Source of the DNA: Paenibacillus aurantius
GTDB taxonomy: Bacteria > Bacillota > Bacilli > Paenibacillales > NBRC-103111
Direction of reading: 5' to 3'
Length of the DNA stretch: 64,000 nucleotides
Assembly: GCF_032268605.1 (NCBI RefSeq)
Contig: NZ_CP130318.1
Coordinates: 4,283,913 to 4,347,912 of the forward strand
Each line of letters begins with the position of its first letter. Within the stretch, counting starts at the first letter, position 1. The notes beneath the pieces are model-generated. The model was not told the DNA's origin. It did not search any database and worked only from the letters and a program-made list of their open reading frames with translations. A program made the translations under genes and the position numbers. Of the stretch, positions 17,536 through 25,796 are shown piece after piece.

Positions 17536-17610
17536 GACGAATCCCCTCCTCATGGTTTAATGATAGGGGATTCGGGGGGGAGAAGTCCAGCACAACCGGA
17601 CAAAATCGAT

Positions 17611-18180
17611 TCATAACGTTCTTCCCGCCGGCTGGTGCCGGGTTTCGGGACGGCGGAGCATGCCGCGCAGGATGGTAAGCGTAAGAATAACGAATACGGA
17701 GGCAGCGTACAAGAGCCGGATTCCCGCCAGTTTGGTATCCGTCCCCTCAAAGAAACCGTGAATCAGAGCCCCTGCAAAAATCGGGTACGCCAAGAAATGG
17801 ATGGCCAACCAGAGCTTCCGTCCGAGCTTATGACGGATATCCGAGGTGAAAATAAGCACCAGCAAGCCGTAAGCCGTCAGCGTTCCGATCCCGGTCAGAA
17901 CCGGAGAATGAGAAGCGCTGAACGGAATCAGCACGTCGCTCCAGGTAAAAGGGGTATACGTATCGATTACGGTAATCACCCCGTGAAGAAGACCTAGAAG
18001 GGTTCCCCCGTTCGTGGCGAACAGATGGGCCTTGTGAACGGTCAGCTTGCTTTTGCCGGTGATCGTGGGAAAGCTGTATAGAATGCCTAAGGAGACACCC
18101 GCGAACAAGAGCACGTAAGAAACGAGTCCCAGAAGACGCATGAGCCCCCAGGCGGGAAAAAGATCCAGAAAAACAGCCAT
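17611..18180 (-). CDS. ferric-reductase-like (YedZ/MsrQ-type) membrane protein
   Basis: A 189-residue protein with about five to six membrane helices. His residues in the helices (HKAHLFATNGG, LLHGVI, LAIHFLAYPIFAGALIHGFF) are placed as in ferric reductase-like transmembrane domains, where they ligate haem b. No FAD/NAD domain is fused, as in MsrQ-like proteins. The ATG has AAGGAGGAA upstream. It follows the small Ser/Gly-rich exported protein gene on the same strand (47 bp gap), and both sit downstream of the 11-bp-phased operator array, so control by the adjacent two-component system is likely. A role in iron reduction or quinone/haem redox work is inference. Confidence 0.75.
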   Translation of the reverse strand: MAVFLDLFPAWGLMRLLGLVSYVLLFAGVSLGILYSFPTITGKSKLTVHKAHLFATNGGTLLGLLHGVITVIDTYTPFTWSDVLIPFSASHSPVLTGIGTLTAYGLLVLIFTSDIRHKLGRKLWLAIHFLAYPIFAGALIHGFFEGTDTKLAGIRLLYAASVFVILTLTILRGMLRRPETRHQPAGRTL

Positions 18181-18227
18181 GTTAATTCCTCCTTGATGCG
18201 TAATTAGCGAATCTTATCCGGCCCGCT

Positions 18228-18713
18228 TCAGGAACGTTTGGTACGGGTCTGGGGCATGGTCGAAGAAGACGAAGAAGATCCAGAGCCGCTCATGCTTCCT
18301 CTGCTTCCGATGGAGCCGCTGCTGGAGCCGTTGCTGCTGCTTCCTCCGTACGGCTGTGTGCTGCCGCTCCCCGTCATGGAGCTTCCGCCCGTGCCCGGTG
18401 AGCCGGCCATCGCCCTGCGGTCCGGACGTCCGCCTTCTCCGCCTCTCCCGCGCTGGCCCCGAAGCTCTCCTCTATCGTATCCCGGCGCCATCGTGCCCGT
18501 GCCGGGATCGGTCGCCTGGCCGGTGCGCTCATGGAATTCGTTCATGACCGCATCCTGCTGGATGGCGGAAGCCGTTGTTTCGGTGTTGTCCGTCTTTGCC
18601 TTGGCGACCGCCTCCGTAAAGGCCGGACTCGCCTTGATGCCGTTAAAGAGTAGGGCCAAGCCGGCGGCTCCGACCGCTCCCGCCTGCCATTTGAACCATT
18701 TGGATTTTTTCAT
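18228..18713 (-). CDS. small exported Ser/Gly-rich protein of unknown function
   Basis: A 161-residue protein starting MKKSKWFKW, with a hydrophobic Ala/Gly/Leu segment at about residues 10-26 that is either a signal peptide or an uncleaved anchor. A short ordered part (about 27-70) is followed by a low-complexity C-terminal half rich in Gly, Ser and Arg. No Cys is present. I do not recognise a family. It is the first gene of a minus-strand pair with the ferric-reductase-like gene and is divergent from the response regulator. Its promoter region holds four of the eight operator half-sites, so it is a good candidate target of that system. Confidence 0.7.
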   Translation of the reverse strand: MKKSKWFKWQAGAVGAAGLALLFNGIKASPAFTEAVAKAKTDNTETTASAIQQDAVMNEFHERTGQATDPGTGTMAPGYDRGELRGQRGRGGEGGRPDRRAMAGSPGTGGSSMTGSGSTQPYGGSSSNGSSSGSIGSRGSMSGSGSSSSSSTMPQTRTKRS

Positions 18714-18776
18714 TGCTATCGCCTCCGTGGATGGGTTCGGTTGGTGTGGTTGATGAACCCATTATCCATCCCTCGG

Positions 18777-18869
18777 CTGAAATAGACATGAACACAGGCT
18801 GAAGGTTTCCTGAATGTCCTGCGGAATCGTCTTCAGCCGGTCTTCAGCCCGGGCTCAGAGGCTTTTCAG
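18777..18869. promoter_or_regulatory. inverted array of eight 11-bp-phased operator half-sites
   Basis: Left arm: CTGAA at 18777, ATGAA at 18788, CTGAA at 18799 and CTGAA at 18810. Right arm: TTCAG at 18832, TTCAG at 18843, CTCAG at 18854 and TTCAG at 18865. Every unit is exactly 11 bp from the next, and the gap between the arms is 22 bp. TTCAG is the reverse complement of CTGAA, so the two arms face away from each other towards the divergent genes. Direct repeats in about one helical turn are the usual target of OmpR/PhoB-type regulators, and the neighbouring gene encodes one. Confidence 0.75.
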
Positions 18870-18941
18870 GTTTACGGGTTACTATAGAATCCATTATGAT
18901 GAACAGGTAAAAAGGAACGGCAACTAAGAACGGAGGAACCC

Positions 18942-19625
18942 ATGAAGCAGCTTAAAGGAATCAAGCTTCTGCTGGTCGATGATGAACCTACTATCCTGCA
19001 ATTTCTGGAGCTCGGCCTTCTCAACGAAGGCTTTGAAGTAACGACCGCTCCCGACGGCATGACGGCCGTCACGCTCGCCAAGCAAATTCAGCCTCATGTC
19101 GCGGTGCTCGACGTCATGATGCCCGGCATGGACGGCTTTGAGGTGTGCCGGATGCTCAAGAAAATCGGCAACATCGCGGTCATCATGCTGACCGCCAAGG
19201 ACGAAGTGGATGACCGGGTAAAGGGATTGACGCTGGGTGCGGACGATTATATGGTCAAGCCCTTCAGCTTCGAGGAGCTGCTGGCCCGCATCCACGCCCG
19301 CATCCGGAACCATTTTCCCCATCTGATGGAAGAGGTGACGGCGGGTCCGTTTAGCATCGACGACCGCCGCAAGGAAATCTCCCTGGACCGCCGGGTGCTG
19401 GAGCTTTCTCCTACGGAGTATGAGCTCCTGAAATTCCTTCTTATTAACCATGGACTTGTGCTGAGCAAGGCGCTGATTCTGGATAAAGTATGGGGGTATG
19501 ATTTCGGAGGCGATGAGAACATCGTGGAGGTGTACATCCGGTCGCTCCGGGACAAGCTGAACGACCGGGAGCACCGTCTGATCCGGACGATTCGCGGAGC
19601 CGGATACCGGGTGGACTTCACATGA
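18942..19625 (+). CDS. OmpR/PhoB-family response regulator
   Basis: A 227-residue two-domain regulator. The receiver domain (1-118) has the acidic pocket DDE near residue 14, the phospho-acceptor Asp in VLDVMMPGMDG (near 56), the Thr in MLTAKD (near 84) and the Lys in MVKPFSF (near 106). The C-terminal winged-helix domain (130-227) has LSPTEYELLKFL and the recognition region VEVYIRSLRDKL. It overlaps the kinase gene by four bases. The eight-site operator array starts about 70 bp upstream of its ATG, so autoregulation and control of the divergent genes are expected. The stimulus is unknown. Confidence 0.93.
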   Translation: MKQLKGIKLLLVDDEPTILQFLELGLLNEGFEVTTAPDGMTAVTLAKQIQPHVAVLDVMMPGMDGFEVCRMLKKIGNIAVIMLTAKDEVDDRVKGLTLGADDYMVKPFSFEELLARIHARIRNHFPHLMEEVTAGPFSIDDRRKEISLDRRVLELSPTEYELLKFLLINHGLVLSKALILDKVWGYDFGGDENIVEVYIRSLRDKLNDREHRLIRTIRGAGYRVDFT

Positions 19626-21100
19626 GACGCGGTCTCCGCCCTTATGGACGGCTTCCTCTTCCCCGCTCCCTGCGGGTGCAGCTGCTGTCCCGCTCCCTTT
19701 TTATCCTGGCTGCCATCCTCTTGCTGATCGGCTTGTTTCAATATTATTTCATGCAGCGCTTTCTGTATGGGAGCGAAGCCGAAAGCAGCCTGAACCAGAT
19801 CCGCTCCACACCCAACGATTTCTGGCAGCGCGGACGCGGCGGCCCCCGGGCGCCGGAAGGCCCCGGCTTCGGCAATCAGGACTTTACCTTTGCCGTTATC
19901 TCGCCGGACGGAACGTTTGCCGACATGACGTCCGAGCTGAGCTCTTCCGGAGCCGCTCCCGAGCTTGCCCCGGAAGCCTATACCGAAGCGTACCGGGGGG
20001 AACGGCGGGAGGCGAATTATACGATTGCCAAGAATGAGCAGGGCGTAGAGCAGCTCGTCGTTCTGCAGCTGGTCGGGGGCCGGGGGCATCCCCAGGGGCT
20101 CGTCCAGCTCGGAACGCCGACAGGACCGCTGAAGAAGGTCCTCATGACGCAGATGATGACGTTCCTTATCCTATCGGCGCTTGCGCTCATTCTGGCCTTC
20201 CTTACGTTCCTGCCGGTCATTCGCCGTACGCTGACCCCTCTCTTCCGAATGGTTCAGACGGTCGAGCAGATTGATTCCGGCAAGCTCGACGTCCGGCTGC
20301 CCGTTCAGCAGGGCCAGCAGGAAATCGACCGGCTGGCTGCTTCCTTCAACGGCATGCTGGAAAGGCTCGAGCAGTCGTTCGAATCGGAGCGGGAAGCGAA
20401 GGAGCAGATGCGCCGCTTTCTGGCCGACGCCTCCCATGAGCTCCGGACGCCGCTGACGTCCATTCACGGGTTTCTGGAGGTTCTTCTCCGCGGAGCCGCC
20501 CAGAACCCCGACCAGCTGAACCGGGCCTTGAAGAGCATGCACGTCGAGTCGGAGCGCATCAACAAGCTGGTGGCGGATCTGTTGATGCTGGCGAGACTCG
20601 ACCGGTCCCCGGAGATCCGCCCTGAGGAAGAGGACCTGGACGCCATTCTGGCCGAGATGGAGCCCCAGCTGAGGCTTCTGGCCGGAGACCGGCAGGTCGT
20701 TCTGTCCTCCGCTCCCGGTACCGTTATCCGGCTGGACAAAGATAAGATCAAACAGGTCATCCTGAATCTGTATCACAATGCGGTTCAGCATACGGATCCG
20801 GCGGAAGGGCAGATTACCGTCAGCGTTCGTCCCCGCCCGGATGAGGTGGTTATCGAGATAGCCGATAACGGGACTGGAATCCCGGAGGAGCATTTGCCCC
20901 ACCTGTTCGAGCGATTCTACCGGATGGACACGTCCCGGACCCGCAAGAACGGAGGAGCGGGGCTCGGCCTCTCCATCTCCCAATCGCTGGTTGAGCTGCA
21001 TGGCGGATCGATCGAGGTGGACAGCACACCCGGCCAAGGAAGCCGGTTCCGGGTCACGCTACCGAGGCTGGCGCAGGCGGCCGATCCTCGGGAGGACTAG
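19622..21100 (+). CDS. membrane sensor histidine kinase
   Basis: A 492-residue kinase, partner of the preceding response regulator. It has transmembrane helices at about 23-45 and 175-197 around an extracytoplasmic sensor of about 130 residues rich in Gly, Arg and Pro, then a HAMP linker (200-250). The phospho-acceptor His lies in FLADASHELRTPLTSIHG (near 272). The ATPase domain carries the N box (LNLYHNAVQH), DNGTGIP, FERFYR and GAGLGLSI. The sensor domain is not a family I can name. A terminator follows the stop. Confidence 0.93.
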   Translation: MRRGLRPYGRLPLPRSLRVQLLSRSLFILAAILLLIGLFQYYFMQRFLYGSEAESSLNQIRSTPNDFWQRGRGGPRAPEGPGFGNQDFTFAVISPDGTFADMTSELSSSGAAPELAPEAYTEAYRGERREANYTIAKNEQGVEQLVVLQLVGGRGHPQGLVQLGTPTGPLKKVLMTQMMTFLILSALALILAFLTFLPVIRRTLTPLFRMVQTVEQIDSGKLDVRLPVQQGQQEIDRLAASFNGMLERLEQSFESEREAKEQMRRFLADASHELRTPLTSIHGFLEVLLRGAAQNPDQLNRALKSMHVESERINKLVADLLMLARLDRSPEIRPEEEDLDAILAEMEPQLRLLAGDRQVVLSSAPGTVIRLDKDKIKQVILNLYHNAVQHTDPAEGQITVSVRPRPDEVVIEIADNGTGIPEEHLPHLFERFYRMDTSRTRKNGGAGLGLSISQSLVELHGGSIEVDSTPGQGSRFRVTLPRLAQAADPRED

Positions 21101-21148
21101 TCAGCCGGAGCCGGGACTCGAAAGCGCGGCCTCCTGCGCCAAAATGCC

Positions 21149-21189
21149 AAAAAGGGAAGAAATCCGGTTGACGGATTTCTTCCCTTTTG
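21149..21189. terminator. bidirectional terminator between kinase and DUF1450 gene
   Basis: AAAAGGGAAGAAATCCG pairs perfectly with CGGATTTCTTCCCTTTT around a 5-base loop. It serves the kinase operon on the plus strand and the DUF1450 gene on the minus strand. Confidence 0.85.
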
Positions 21190-21198
21190 CTCGTCTGC

Positions 21199-21426
21199 TT
21201 ATTTCTTAATATATTTGGCGGCCTTCTCCAGCGCCTCGTCTTCGGTCGCTCCGGTTACGTAGCGTCCGTTGATGAAGATAAAGGCAAAACGCGAGCACGG
21301 GCCGCAATACGATTTGCAGCCGATCTTGATCTCGGTGCCGGGAGCCAGCTTCTCGAGCTTGGGCACCATGGTCTTCATTTTCATATGCTTGCATTTGTCA
21401 CAGATGCGGATGTCGTTCTTGGCCAT
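21199..21426 (-). CDS. DUF1450 (YuzB-like) small Cys-containing protein
   Basis: A 75-residue protein. CDKCKH near the N-terminus and GCKSYCGPCSRFAF in the middle give five Cys residues typical of DUF1450/YuzB proteins, which resemble short thioredoxin-like or Fe-S folds. Function is not established. It begins one base before the end of the HesB-like gene, so the two are translationally coupled, and this suggests a shared link to Fe-S or thiol chemistry. Confidence 0.8.
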   Translation of the reverse strand: MAKNDIRICDKCKHMKMKTMVPKLEKLAPGTEIKIGCKSYCGPCSRFAFIFINGRYVTGATEDEALEKAAKYIKK

Positions 21427-21728
21427 TAATGATCCCCGTGGTTGCCCTTGGACGGATTCGTGATCACAAAGCCTTCCTGCGGCAGGTACAGGTAATCAAT
21501 CCGGACGCCGTCGAGCAGAGGCTCGTCCTTGGAGAGGAGCACATCAATGCCCTTGTCGGTGGCGACGATCTCATCCTTCTCAGTAGGGCTATCCAGGTCA
21601 AGCCCGTAATGGGCGTGGTCTCCATGGCTATGGGTGACGAGCACGCGAAGCTTCAAATCCTTGTTCTCTTCCTTCTCCAGCTCGAGCTTCAGGATTTTGG
21701 CCGCATTGCGCGTAATCTTGCAGTTCAT
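21426..21728 (-). CDS. HesB/IscA-like protein (Cys-less)
   Basis: A 100-residue protein with the compact beta fold of HesB/IscA proteins: KITRNAAKIL, LKLRVLVTHSHGDHAHYGLDLDS, VLLSKDEPLLDGVRIDYLY and FVITNP. A-type Fe-S carriers use three Cys, and none is found at those places here; His residues cluster instead (SHGDHAHYG). It is therefore probably one of the HesB-like proteins of Bacilli with no proven Fe-S role. It is coupled to the DUF1450 gene. Confidence 0.75.
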   Translation of the reverse strand: MNCKITRNAAKILKLELEKEENKDLKLRVLVTHSHGDHAHYGLDLDSPTEKDEIVATDKGIDVLLSKDEPLLDGVRIDYLYLPQEGFVITNPSKGNHGDH

Positions 21729-21809
21729 ACCAATCTCTCCTCAGTCAATCGTTTGATCTAATAGTAGTGGAAACGCCCTGCGGCGTCAAATCCAAGAGGC
21801 TTATACCGA

Positions 21810-22025
21810 TCACCCGTCCAGCACCGAATCTCCCGTATAGAGCGGGTAAAATCCCATCTCCGTTCCGCAGGCCGGGCACTGCTTGCCGGGACCCGGCAGA
21901 CGGCCGCAAGCCTCGGCTGCCGTATAAGCCGCATCGTATCTCCACGTTACCGCGTAGGGCCTGTAGTGCACATGGACACACAGGCGGTTCGGGCAATAAG
22001 CCCGGATGTGATAGCCTCCCGCCAA
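21810..22025 (-). CDS. small zinc-ribbon-like protein
   Basis: A 71-residue protein starting at TTG, with AAGGAG nine bases ahead. Cys and His pairs are well spaced: YCPNRLCVHVHYR near residue 10 and KQCPACGTEMGFYPLY near 48. These could hold one zinc ion. I do not recognise a named family. It lies 81 bp upstream of the HesB-like gene on the same strand and may be the first gene of that small operon. An overlapping reading frame on the same strand has no such features. Confidence 0.55.
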   Translation of the reverse strand: MAGGYHIRAYCPNRLCVHVHYRPYAVTWRYDAAYTAAEACGRLPGPGKQCPACGTEMGFYPLYTGDSVLDG

Positions 22026-22210
22026 ACCGGTCCGCTCCTTCCTCCCCCCGTCCCAAGCCGGGGTTCTTTCCTAACAGGATGGACGGCGGACGCCGGTTCT
22101 AAACGGGGATGGCGGCGGATGAAGCCAAACAACCCCCAGAGGCCAACGGCACGGCGGGAAGTAAGCTTCCTTCCGGGTTTCCCAAGGGGGTTATTCTTAT
22201 GGAAGATGCT

Positions 22211-23170
22211 TTAGGCCGACTCGCCCGCCAGAATGGCATCGATTTCCTTCAAATCCGCCTCCGCCAGCCGGATGCCGGACGCCTTGACATTCTCCTCCAC
22301 CTGCTCGGGGCGTGAAGCTCCGATGATGCAGCTTGAAATGTTCGGAAGCCTGAGAATCCAAACGAGGGCCAGCTGCGCGAGCGAGAGATCGTGGCTCTCC
22401 GCAATCGGCTTCAGCTTCTCCACTTTCTTAAGCTGTTCCTCCTTAAGCAGCCACTCCATGAACATGTTCGACTTCGGATCGGTTGCCCGGGAGCCTTCCG
22501 GTGCCGGCGCGCCCGGCTTGTACTTCCCGGTTAGCACCCCTTGGGCGAGCGGGGAGAACACCACCTGGCCGATCCCTTCCCGCTCGCTGACCGGCACGAT
22601 TTCCTTCTCGATGTTCCGGTTGAACATATTGTACTGGGGCTGGTTGGATACGATCCGGTCCAGATTCAGCTCCCTGGCCGTGGCGGCGGCGTCGGCCAGC
22701 TGAACCGCGCTCCATTCGCTTACCCCCGTATACAGCACCTTACCCTGGGTGACCAGGTCATCCAGCGCCCGGAGCGTTTCCTCGAGCGGCGTGTTGGGAT
22801 CGTACCGGTGGCATTGGTACAGATCGATATAGTCCACCTTCATGCGCCGGAGGCTTGCTTCGCACTGCTCCATAATATGCTTGCGGGACAGGCCCCGGTC
22901 GTTCGGTCCGTCGCCCATCGGGAAGAACACCTTGGTGGCCAGAACATAGGAATCCCGGGAATATTTCTTCAAGGCTTTCCCGACAATCTCTTCGGCCGCT
23001 CCCCGGTGATACACATTCGCCGTATCAAAAAAATTGATGCCCAGCTCATAAGCGCGGTCCACCACAGCCTCAGCCTGCTCCGCCTCCACGGAGCCTCCAT
23101 AGGTCAGCCAGCTTCCCAGGCTGATCTCGCTTACCTTCACTCCACTTTTCCCCAAACGCCGGTACTCCAT
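22211..23170 (-). CDS. aldo/keto reductase (Kv-beta/YhdN-like group)
   Basis: A 319-residue NADPH-dependent oxidoreductase with a TIM-barrel fold. The catalytic tetrad is visible: Asp in FFDTANVYHRG (near 50), Tyr in the same segment, Lys in LATKVFF (near 80) and His in LYQCHRYDP (near 122). The NADP-binding SPLAQGVLTGKYKPG (near 210) and the C-terminal GASRPEQVEEN are present. The substrate cannot be read from the sequence. It follows the epimerase gene on the same strand with a 62 bp gap. Confidence 0.9.
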   Translation of the reverse strand: MEYRRLGKSGVKVSEISLGSWLTYGGSVEAEQAEAVVDRAYELGINFFDTANVYHRGAAEEIVGKALKKYSRDSYVLATKVFFPMGDGPNDRGLSRKHIMEQCEASLRRMKVDYIDLYQCHRYDPNTPLEETLRALDDLVTQGKVLYTGVSEWSAVQLADAAATARELNLDRIVSNQPQYNMFNRNIEKEIVPVSEREGIGQVVFSPLAQGVLTGKYKPGAPAPEGSRATDPKSNMFMEWLLKEEQLKKVEKLKPIAESHDLSLAQLALVWILRLPNISSCIIGASRPEQVEENVKASGIRLAEADLKEIDAILAGESA

Positions 23171-23232
23171 AATGATGGCCTCCTCTATGTCTTTAAGTAA
23201 AAGGTAATCCTCGCTCTATTCCCTCTCCAGCA

Positions 23233-24111
23233 TCAGAACTCGGCTCCATCCTGCAAATAATGCTGCTGCCGCCACCCGAGCAGCTGCTTCGCTTTCTCGT
23301 TGCTCAAGAAGCTCGACCTTCCGTCCAGCCGCTGGCGGAACTCTTTAACCCCGGGCAAATACCGGGCGGCCAGCTCCTCGGTCGGAAGATTCGAGGACGT
23401 ATCGTCCGCCGCCAGAATGAGGGCCTGGGCTCCCAGCCCTTCCTTCTCTATGGCGAGCCGGCAGGCCGAGGCCACATCCCTTACATCAATGTAGGACCAG
23501 AGGATGCCACGGCGCTGCTCCGGCTTGTCAAAGCCTCCGATGACCCTCTCATAATCGGACGGTTCCAGGATGTTGCCGAGCCGGAACGAGACCACCTGCA
23601 TCCCGGTGCGGCGGTGGAACGTTTCTCCTGTCTGCTCGTTCACCACCTTGGACAGGCCGTAGCTGTCCTCCGGTAGCTGGGGATGCTCTTCGTCCACCGG
23701 CAGGTAGCGGGGCTCGAAGAATTCGCTTGCAAAACAGATGCCGTAAGAGGATTCGCTCGACGCCAGCACCGCCTTGCGGATAGTCAGATTGGCGCATGCC
23801 TCCAGAATGTTGTAGGTACTCATGACATTCGTGCGGAATACCACATCATTCGGGTGGGTGAACGCCTGCGGAATGGCGGCGAAATGAATGACCGCCTCAA
23901 CCGGTCTCCGGTCTCTCCCCCCAAAAGAACTCAAGGCGTTATGAACCTGTCCGGCATCAGTCAAGTCGGTCAGGATCGTCCGGCACAGGCTTTCCTCCGG
24001 CAGCTTTGAATCCAGGTTAACCACCTCGTACCCGTGATCGATCAGCTCGCGGACGATCCATTTGCCCGCCTTGCCGCTTCCGCCTGTAACCGCTATCTTT
24101 CCCTTGTTCAT
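23233..24111 (-). CDS. NAD-dependent epimerase/dehydratase family protein
   Basis: A 292-residue short-chain-fold oxidoreductase. The N-terminal Rossmann motif is GGSGKAGKW (near residue 9); the active-site Ser and Y-x-x-x-K are SSESSYG and DSYGLSKVVNE (near 125 and 147). It resembles UDP-glucose 4-epimerase/uronate dehydrogenase-like enzymes, but the substrate is open. I start it at the ATG at 24111, which has GGGAGG in front; an upstream extension to 24234 lacks a ribosome site. It is divergent from the HxlR regulator, which may control it. Confidence 0.85.
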   Translation of the reverse strand: MNKGKIAVTGGSGKAGKWIVRELIDHGYEVVNLDSKLPEESLCRTILTDLTDAGQVHNALSSFGGRDRRPVEAVIHFAAIPQAFTHPNDVVFRTNVMSTYNILEACANLTIRKAVLASSESSYGICFASEFFEPRYLPVDEEHPQLPEDSYGLSKVVNEQTGETFHRRTGMQVVSFRLGNILEPSDYERVIGGFDKPEQRRGILWSYIDVRDVASACRLAIEKEGLGAQALILAADDTSSNLPTEELAARYLPGVKEFRQRLDGRSSFLSNEKAKQLLGWRQQHYLQDGAEF

Positions 24112-24232
24112 GAGCAGAGCCTCCCGTGATGTTGCCTGGATATAGTCCTTTGAAACCACGCTTACATTGTAAACGCTCCTCCAGCGGGTGAAAAGTAGTG
24201 AAAAATTGTTGCTATTATTACAGAAAGCATAC

Positions 24233-24249
24233 ATACTTTATTGGAGTAT
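24233..24249. promoter_or_regulatory. candidate HxlR operator
   Basis: An inverted repeat ATACT-N7-AGTAT in the intergenic region between the epimerase gene and the HxlR-type regulator, 26 bp ahead of the regulator ATG. HxlR/YodB-type proteins bind such TACT...AGTA palindromes. The assignment rests on position and symmetry only. Confidence 0.4.
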
Positions 24250-24275
24250 AGCAGCTATAGCGAAAGGAGATTTCC

Positions 24276-24641
24276 ATGCCAAACCAGGAACAAACCGCCT
24301 CCCATCCAGGGAAACCGAGCAGTTACATACCCAAACAGCCCGTCACCGTCGCCTGCTCGATCGAACAGACCCTAAGCGTCATTGGGGGAAAATGGTCCTT
24401 CCTCGTCCTGCGCGAACTCTTCTGCGGGACGAAGCGCTTCGGCGAGCTGCAAAGGCAGATCAACGGGGTAAGCCCCAAAGCACTTACCGATACGCTCCGC
24501 CACCTGGAGGAACAGGGGGTATTGGAGCGCAAAGCCTATGCCACCGTACCGGTAACCGTCGAGTATACCCTCACACCGAAGGGACAAGACCTGCACCAGA
24601 TTTTGAAAGAAATGAAGCTTTGGGCAGCCAAATGGACGTAG
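24276..24641 (+). CDS. HxlR-family transcriptional regulator
   Basis: A 121-residue winged-helix protein. The family signature is clear: a conserved Cys in VACSIEQTLSVIGGKWSFLVLREL (near 28), then GTKRFGELQRQINGVSPKALTDTLRHLEEQGVL and EYTLTPKGQDL. The Cys is the redox or electrophile sensor in YodB/HypR-type members. It is divergent from the epimerase/aldo-keto reductase pair and is likely to regulate it and itself, which would suggest an aldehyde or electrophile response. Confidence 0.9.
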   Translation: MPNQEQTASHPGKPSSYIPKQPVTVACSIEQTLSVIGGKWSFLVLRELFCGTKRFGELQRQINGVSPKALTDTLRHLEEQGVLERKAYATVPVTVEYTLTPKGQDLHQILKEMKLWAAKWT

Positions 24642-24691
24642 TGCCTAAGGCATCCCCACCCCATTTTACATTGTCGAGGTGACCCCCTGTC

Positions 24692-25795
24692 ATGCTTTCC
24701 TTCTACAAGAAGTATTACAAAACGGTGTTCGATATCGCGCTGATCGTCGTGACGATCTACCTGTTCATGCTCCTGTTCAGCTACCTGTACCGGATTGCGA
24801 CGCCCATCTTCCTCGCCTTCCTCATCTTTCTGGCGATTGAGCCTCTGGCCAAATTCCTGAACCGCCGGGGGCTGAAGAAGTCGATCGCTTCGGCGATCTC
24901 CACCCTGCTTTTCGTCCTCGTCATTCTCGGGATTCTGGTCGGAGTAGGGGCGATTTTCGCCAGCCAGATTTATAACCTCGCCGAGAAGATTCCGGCTTAT
25001 AAGCTTATCCTTCAGGAGCAGATTGCCTTGAACACGGATTATGTGCAGAACCGGCTCGAGGCCCTTCCTCCCGATCTGGTGGAGAAAAGCAAGCAGTATA
25101 CATCGACCGTTATTGAGTATGGCTCCCGGGTGGCCACCACCTTTCTGAAGTCGCTCGTAGCGGGCTTGACCTCCTTCTCCTCCTTCCTGGTCAACTTCGT
25201 GATCGGCATCATTCTGGCCTATTTCCTGAGCATCGAAATCAACCTGTGGAAGAAAATGGCCGACGAAAATACCCCGAGTACCTTCAAGAAGGCCTTCTTT
25301 TTTCTGAAAGAAAACGTCCTGGCCGGCATCGGGGGGTATTTGAAGGCCCAGCTCAAAATGGTGAGTGTCACCTTCCTCGTCATTTTCGTTGCGCTGCTTG
25401 TGCTTCAGGTCAAAAACGCGTTCTCGGTGTCTCTTCTGGCCGCCGTCTTCGACCTCCTGCCGCTGCTCGGCGTATCCACCGTCTTCATTCCGTGGATCAT
25501 CTACCTGTTCATCGTCGGCCATACGAGCCTGGCCATCTGGCTCAGCGTACTGCTAGCGGCGGTCATTCTCGTCCGGCAGATTCTCGAGCCGAAGATTACC
25601 GGCGATACGCTCGGCGTATCCGCTTTTACGATGCTTTCGTTTATGATCATTTCCTTGTCCCTTTTCGGGGTGGCGGGCCTGATCATTTCGCCCATCCTCA
25701 TCATCACGATCAAAGCCCTGCATGAGCAGGGCTACTTGAGACGCTGGATCCGGCTGCCGGCCGGTGAGTACGACCAGCAACCTCCTCTGTGGTAG
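24692..25795 (+). CDS. AI-2E family transporter
   Basis: A 367-residue membrane protein with seven to eight helices. It has the AI-2E (UPF0118) pattern: paired N-terminal helices (about 12-60), a long periplasmic segment, a family-typical FVIGIILAYFLSIE helix (near 170), and a C-terminal cluster containing LLGVSTVFIPW and EPKITGDTLGVSA. Members include TqsA-like and Na+/H+ antiporter-like proteins, so the substrate is uncertain. It ends one base before the convergent FCD gene. Confidence 0.88.
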   Translation: MLSFYKKYYKTVFDIALIVVTIYLFMLLFSYLYRIATPIFLAFLIFLAIEPLAKFLNRRGLKKSIASAISTLLFVLVILGILVGVGAIFASQIYNLAEKIPAYKLILQEQIALNTDYVQNRLEALPPDLVEKSKQYTSTVIEYGSRVATTFLKSLVAGLTSFSSFLVNFVIGIILAYFLSIEINLWKKMADENTPSTFKKAFFFLKENVLAGIGGYLKAQLKMVSVTFLVIFVALLVLQVKNAFSVSLLAAVFDLLPLLGVSTVFIPWIIYLFIVGHTSLAIWLSVLLAAVILVRQILEPKITGDTLGVSAFTMLSFMIISLSLFGVAGLIISPILIITIKALHEQGYLRRWIRLPAGEYDQQPPLW

Positions 25796-25796
25796 C

